Part shown: positions 61,376 through 64,000 of the stretch, piece by piece | Layout of the letters: every line of letters starts with the position of its first letter | Numbering within the stretch: position 1 is the stretch's first letter | Assembly: GCA_038503065.1 (NCBI GenBank) | Contig: JBCAMK010000021.1 | Span: forward strand, 496,001-560,000 | DNA from: Paragyromitra xinjiangensis | Taxonomy: Eukaryota; Ascomycota; Pezizomycetes; Pezizales; Discinaceae | Reading direction: 5' to 3' | Length of the DNA stretch: 64,000 nucleotides | Notes under the pieces: model-generated | Database searches by the model: none | The model's input: only the letters and a program-made list of their open reading frames with translations | What the model was told of the DNA's origin: nothing | Program-made: the position numbers and the translations under genes

Positions 61376-61931
61376 GTACCGGTGGGCTACAGGAAGTGAT
61401 TCTGAAGGTGAAGTAGAGAGTTAAGATTCTACTGTAACGGGGGTAGGCCTAGGTAGGTAGGCTAGGTGTACGGCCGTTGCGAAATGGATATAGATCAAGT
61501 TCAGAATCCGATTCTTTCGTGCAAACTACTCAAGAATCTTAAGGGCTCAATTTCTATTTTTTTTTTTTTTCAATTAATATTGATTTCCGCATTGATGTAC
61601 TAAAATACATATGGCGTAAGACCTGAAGGTCACAAAACATAAATGAACATACATGGAGGAGAAAAGATAACATGGCCAAATGAAATCAAAACCTCCGACA
61701 AGCATCAGACAGAAATCCTAACTCCAGTAACTATGGTCTGCTACCAACCGCACATCTCGTCCAAGAGCAGGGCAAAGGAAATCCGCGCATTCAACAGGTT
61801 ACCCACAAGAACTGGCGAGGTCGTGGGGATCTTCAAACGGGGTGAACTATCAAGCTGCAATGACTATGGTATGTCATCAACCGCACTTCCTGTTACAAGG
61901 CAGGCCGAAAGAATAGTTCGAACAACAGGAT

Positions 61932-62178
61932 GTCTCCAAAGAGACGGTCAAACTGGGTGAGAAGTGCTTGCACTTCTCGGGTAAAAGGGTGAAAGTCTGG
62001 CAAACGAAACTCTCGGTGGACGGGGTGATGATTCCTAGGAAACATCGGTCTTACTGGGTGTCTCCAAGGAGACGAAATGAAATGGGGTGAGGTTAAGCTA
62101 AACAGAACCTCGGTCAATGGGGTGATGATCTGGCGAACGTAATCATCGGTTGAAGCTGGGTGACTTTGGGAAAAGTCA
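61932..62178. repeat. array of about seven hairpin units, roughly 35-nt period
   Basis: Each unit reads (G)GGTG, a 5-9 nt stem, a loop, the complementary stem, then CGGT or similar and about 8-10 nt. Stems differ between units but stay complementary: GAGAAGTGC/GCACTTCTC (61959-61978, loop TT), GTCTCC/GGAGAC (62060-62073, loop AA), GAGGTT/AACCTC (62089-62111), GATGAT/ATCATC (62124-62147), TGACTTT/AAAGTCA (62161-62178, loop GGGA). Confidence 0.8.
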
Positions 62179-62278
62179 GTCAAGCAGGGGGGTCTCTGGT
62201 TTATTTAACGGTCCCAGGCGTTATCCTCTCTGACCGTGTAAAAGTTTAAGGGCTGCTTGCGCCCGTAGTCGATGGGTT

Positions 62279-62752
62279 GTACCTTGCGAGGTACGTCTCG
62301 GAGGGGGGTGGTTAGGCAACCACGGCCAAGAAGGAGGAGGACTGAATTGCTGCATGCTGAATATGATCCCTAAGGTACGAGACAGACATGACAGTATCGC
62401 GTCCGGTGAGGAATGTAAACACAATAGAGGCCCAGCACGATCCCTAAGGTACAGAAGGGAACGACTAAAGTGTGAACGGTGGAGCGGGGGGGTGATCGAA
62501 CGTGTTGCCACACAAGCGAACAGGTGTGGCGCTGTATACGGGTGGGGAACCGATGTTCCCCGAAAAGCGGGGTTGCTACGCATGGCTCGGTTGAGTTGCG
62601 TAACAGGGTCAAACGGGGGCCCCAACCTCCAAAGGAGTTGGGGTATCGTGGAATGAGTGAGAGCAAGGACGCGAACGTTGCTCTCGTGTAGGCGGGGAAG
62701 GAGTCAAGATATTAACTCCATTCAAGCGGGGATGAATTCTCCAAGAGAATTC
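62279..62752. repeat. further short perfect hairpins in E1
   Basis: GTACCT/AGGTAC (62279-62294, loop TGCG), GTGGTT/AACCAC (62308-62323, loop AGGC), GGGGAAC/GTTCCCC (62544-62561, loop CGAT), GAGAGCAA/TTGCTCTC (62659-62685) and GAATTCTC/GAGAATTC (62734-62752, loop CAA). E2 repeats the first two at +1472. Confidence 0.8.
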
Positions 62753-63040
62753 GGTTGTAATGGTGCCACTCAGGCGAAACGAAGTTTCATGAGTGGAGTT
62801 GTCGAGGCGTTGTTGAGCTCGCTAAGCTCAGATTCCGTAGAGTTTGATGGCGAACATGAACCAGCAGTGACCATAGGTGATACTGGGGTCGACAGAACGC
62901 TCGTACGGGTGAAAGGGGTATGGATAGAGCGATATAGCACCGGCGAGGTGCTTATCCATGATCGATGAAGTTGGGATTAAAGAGGGAAAACCCACGATGT
63001 CGCAAAACCCGAAGGTTAGGCGGTGGTTTCGAAGGCTCAA

Positions 63041-64000
63041 TTCAATTAATATTGATTTCCGCATTGATGTACTAAAATACATATCGCGTAAGACCCGAAG
63101 GTCGCAAAACATAAATGAACATACATGGAGGAAAAAAGATAACATGGCCCAATGAAATCAAAACCTCCGACAAGCATCAGACAGAAATCCTAACTCCAGT
63201 AACTATGGTCTGCTACCAACCGCACATCTCGTCCAAGAGCAGGGCAAAGGAAATCCGCGCATTCAACAGGTTACCCACAAGAACTGGCGAGGTCGTGGGG
63301 ATCTTCAAACGGGGTGAACTATCAAGCTGCAATGACTATGGTATGTCATCAACCGCACTTCCTGTTACAAGGCAGGCCGAAAGAATAATTCGAACAACAG
63401 GATGTCTCCAAAGAGACGGTCAAACTGGGTGAGAAGTGCTTGCACTTCTCGGGTAAAAGGGTGAAAGTCTGGCAAACGAAACTCTCGGTGGGCGGGGTGA
63501 TGATTCCTAGGAAACATCGGTCTTACTGGGTGTCTCCAAGGAGACGAAATGAAATGGGGTGAGGTTAAGCTAAACAGAACCTCGGTCAATGGGGTGATGA
63601 TCTGGCGAACGTAATCATCGGTTGAAGCTGGGTGACTTTGGGAAAAGTCAGTCAAGCGGGGGGGTCTCTGGTTTATTGAACGGTCCCAGGCGTTATCCTC
63701 TCTGACCGTGTAAAAGTTTAAGGGCTGCTTGCGCCCGTAATCAATGGGTTGTACCTTGCGAGGTACGTCTCGGAGGGGGGTGGTTAGGCAACCACGGCCA
63801 AGAAGGAGGAGGACTGAATTGCTGCATGCTGAATATGATCCCTAAGGTACGAGACAGACATGACAGTATCGCGTCCGGTGGGGAATGTAAACACAATAGA
63901 GGCCCAGCACGATCCCTAAGGTACAGAAGGGAACGACTAAAGTGTAAACGGCGGAGCGGGGGGGTAATCGAACATGTTGCCACACAAGCGAACAGGTGTG
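63041..64000 (-). mobile_element. E2: second tandem copy of element E, cut by the window edge
   Basis: Begins after GGCTCAA (63034-63040) with the same 3' end but a much shorter A/T tail than E1. It is aligned at an offset of 1472 and nearly identical; differences include AGACCTGAAGGT to AGACCCGAAGGT and GTGGACGG to GTGGGCGG. Confidence 0.85.

Larger units (their letters stand above)
61551..63033 (-). mobile_element. E1: non-coding, hairpin-rich non-LTR element
   Basis: 1483 bp between GGCTCAA copies (61544-61550, 63034-63040), the same LTR position used by LINE-D. Its sense 3' end (stem ATGTA/TACAT, then TCAATGCGG and TATTAATTG, A-rich tail) closely matches LINE-D, and its 5' junction (TTCGAA) also does. 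No credible ORF. The body holds about twenty short inverted repeats. Confidence 0.85.
31998..64000 (-). mobile_element. large chromovirus (Ty3/gypsy with chromodomain), heavily nested
   Basis: The 3' LTR is at 31998-38021 (LINE-D inside) and the 5' LTR starts at 61433 and runs out of the window (elements E1/E2 inside). Internal length is about 6.5 kb once C1, C2 and B2-B5 are subtracted. Gag, protease, RT, RNase H, integrase and chromodomain are all recognisable in order on the minus strand. It is inserted into LINE-F ORF1. The shared 118 bp of the two LTRs (31998-32115 and 61433-61550) is identical by eye. Confidence 0.93.
61433..64000 (-). repeat. 5' LTR of the large chromovirus, interrupted by tandem E elements
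   Basis: In sense the LTR ends at 61433 with CCCCCGTTACA. The 118 nt 61433-61550 match 31998-32115 base for base. At GGCTCAA (61544-61550) E1 begins, and the rest of the LTR lies beyond the window. Confidence 0.88.

Noticed and set aside
61932..62178. CRISPR-like array because of the regular ~35-nt spacing
   Set aside because: There are no identical direct repeats; it is the stems that vary and the short flanks that recur, and the context is a fungal retroelement.
61551..63033. rDNA spacer or tRNA/5S-derived SINE
   Set aside because: No tRNA cloverleaf, 5S-like sequence or clear A/B boxes were seen; ends and target match LINE-D instead.

Overview
The window looks like nuclear DNA of a filamentous ascomycete (Pezizomycotina). 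Two recognisable genes have short introns (56-98 nt) with CTAAC-type branch points, and they encode a Rax1-like protein and an RMD1/Sif2-like DUF155 protein. The rest is non-LTR and Ty3/gypsy retrotransposons. Several element copies keep long intact reading frames with no C-to-T decay, so repeat-induced point mutation does not look active here. A TE-rich lineage without that defence (powdery-mildew-like or similar) would fit, but the species cannot be named from sequence alone.

Positions 1-11970 are a gene island: the 3' part of a conserved fungal gene (to 811), a small hypothetical gene (3436-3930), the DUF155 gene (5407-7186, four exons) and the Rax1-like gene (9672-10897, three exons), separated by AT-rich DNA without recognisable genes.

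From 11971 on, almost everything is nested retroelements, and target-site duplications let the nesting be resolved. A solo chromovirus LTR (703 bp net; LTR1, 11976-18868) carries a full LINE (family A, copy A1) and a solo LTR of another family. A second LTR copy (LTR2, from 19891) sits in DNA-transposon debris. It carries LINE-A3, LINE-A2 (itself holding gag-only element B1) and a LINE-A-like element F. F holds a 1.85-kb TIR element with a 40-bp minisatellite, and is cut by a large chromovirus (31998 to beyond 64000, minus strand). That chromovirus carries LINE-D in its 3' LTR, gag-only C1 and full LINE C2 at one pol site, four more gag-only B elements, and two tandem copies of a non-coding, hairpin-rich element (E) in its 5' LTR.

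The main result is a community of autonomous LINEs (A, C, D) and apparent parasites (gag-only B and C1; non-coding E) living on one chromovirus family. Family A and families D/E each use one exact nucleotide position in the LTR. All share a 3'-terminal stem-loop that covaries between families, which gives a plausible handle for mobilisation in trans. Element E, with about twenty short stem-loops including a roughly 35-nt hairpin-repeat array, is the best candidate for something undescribed.
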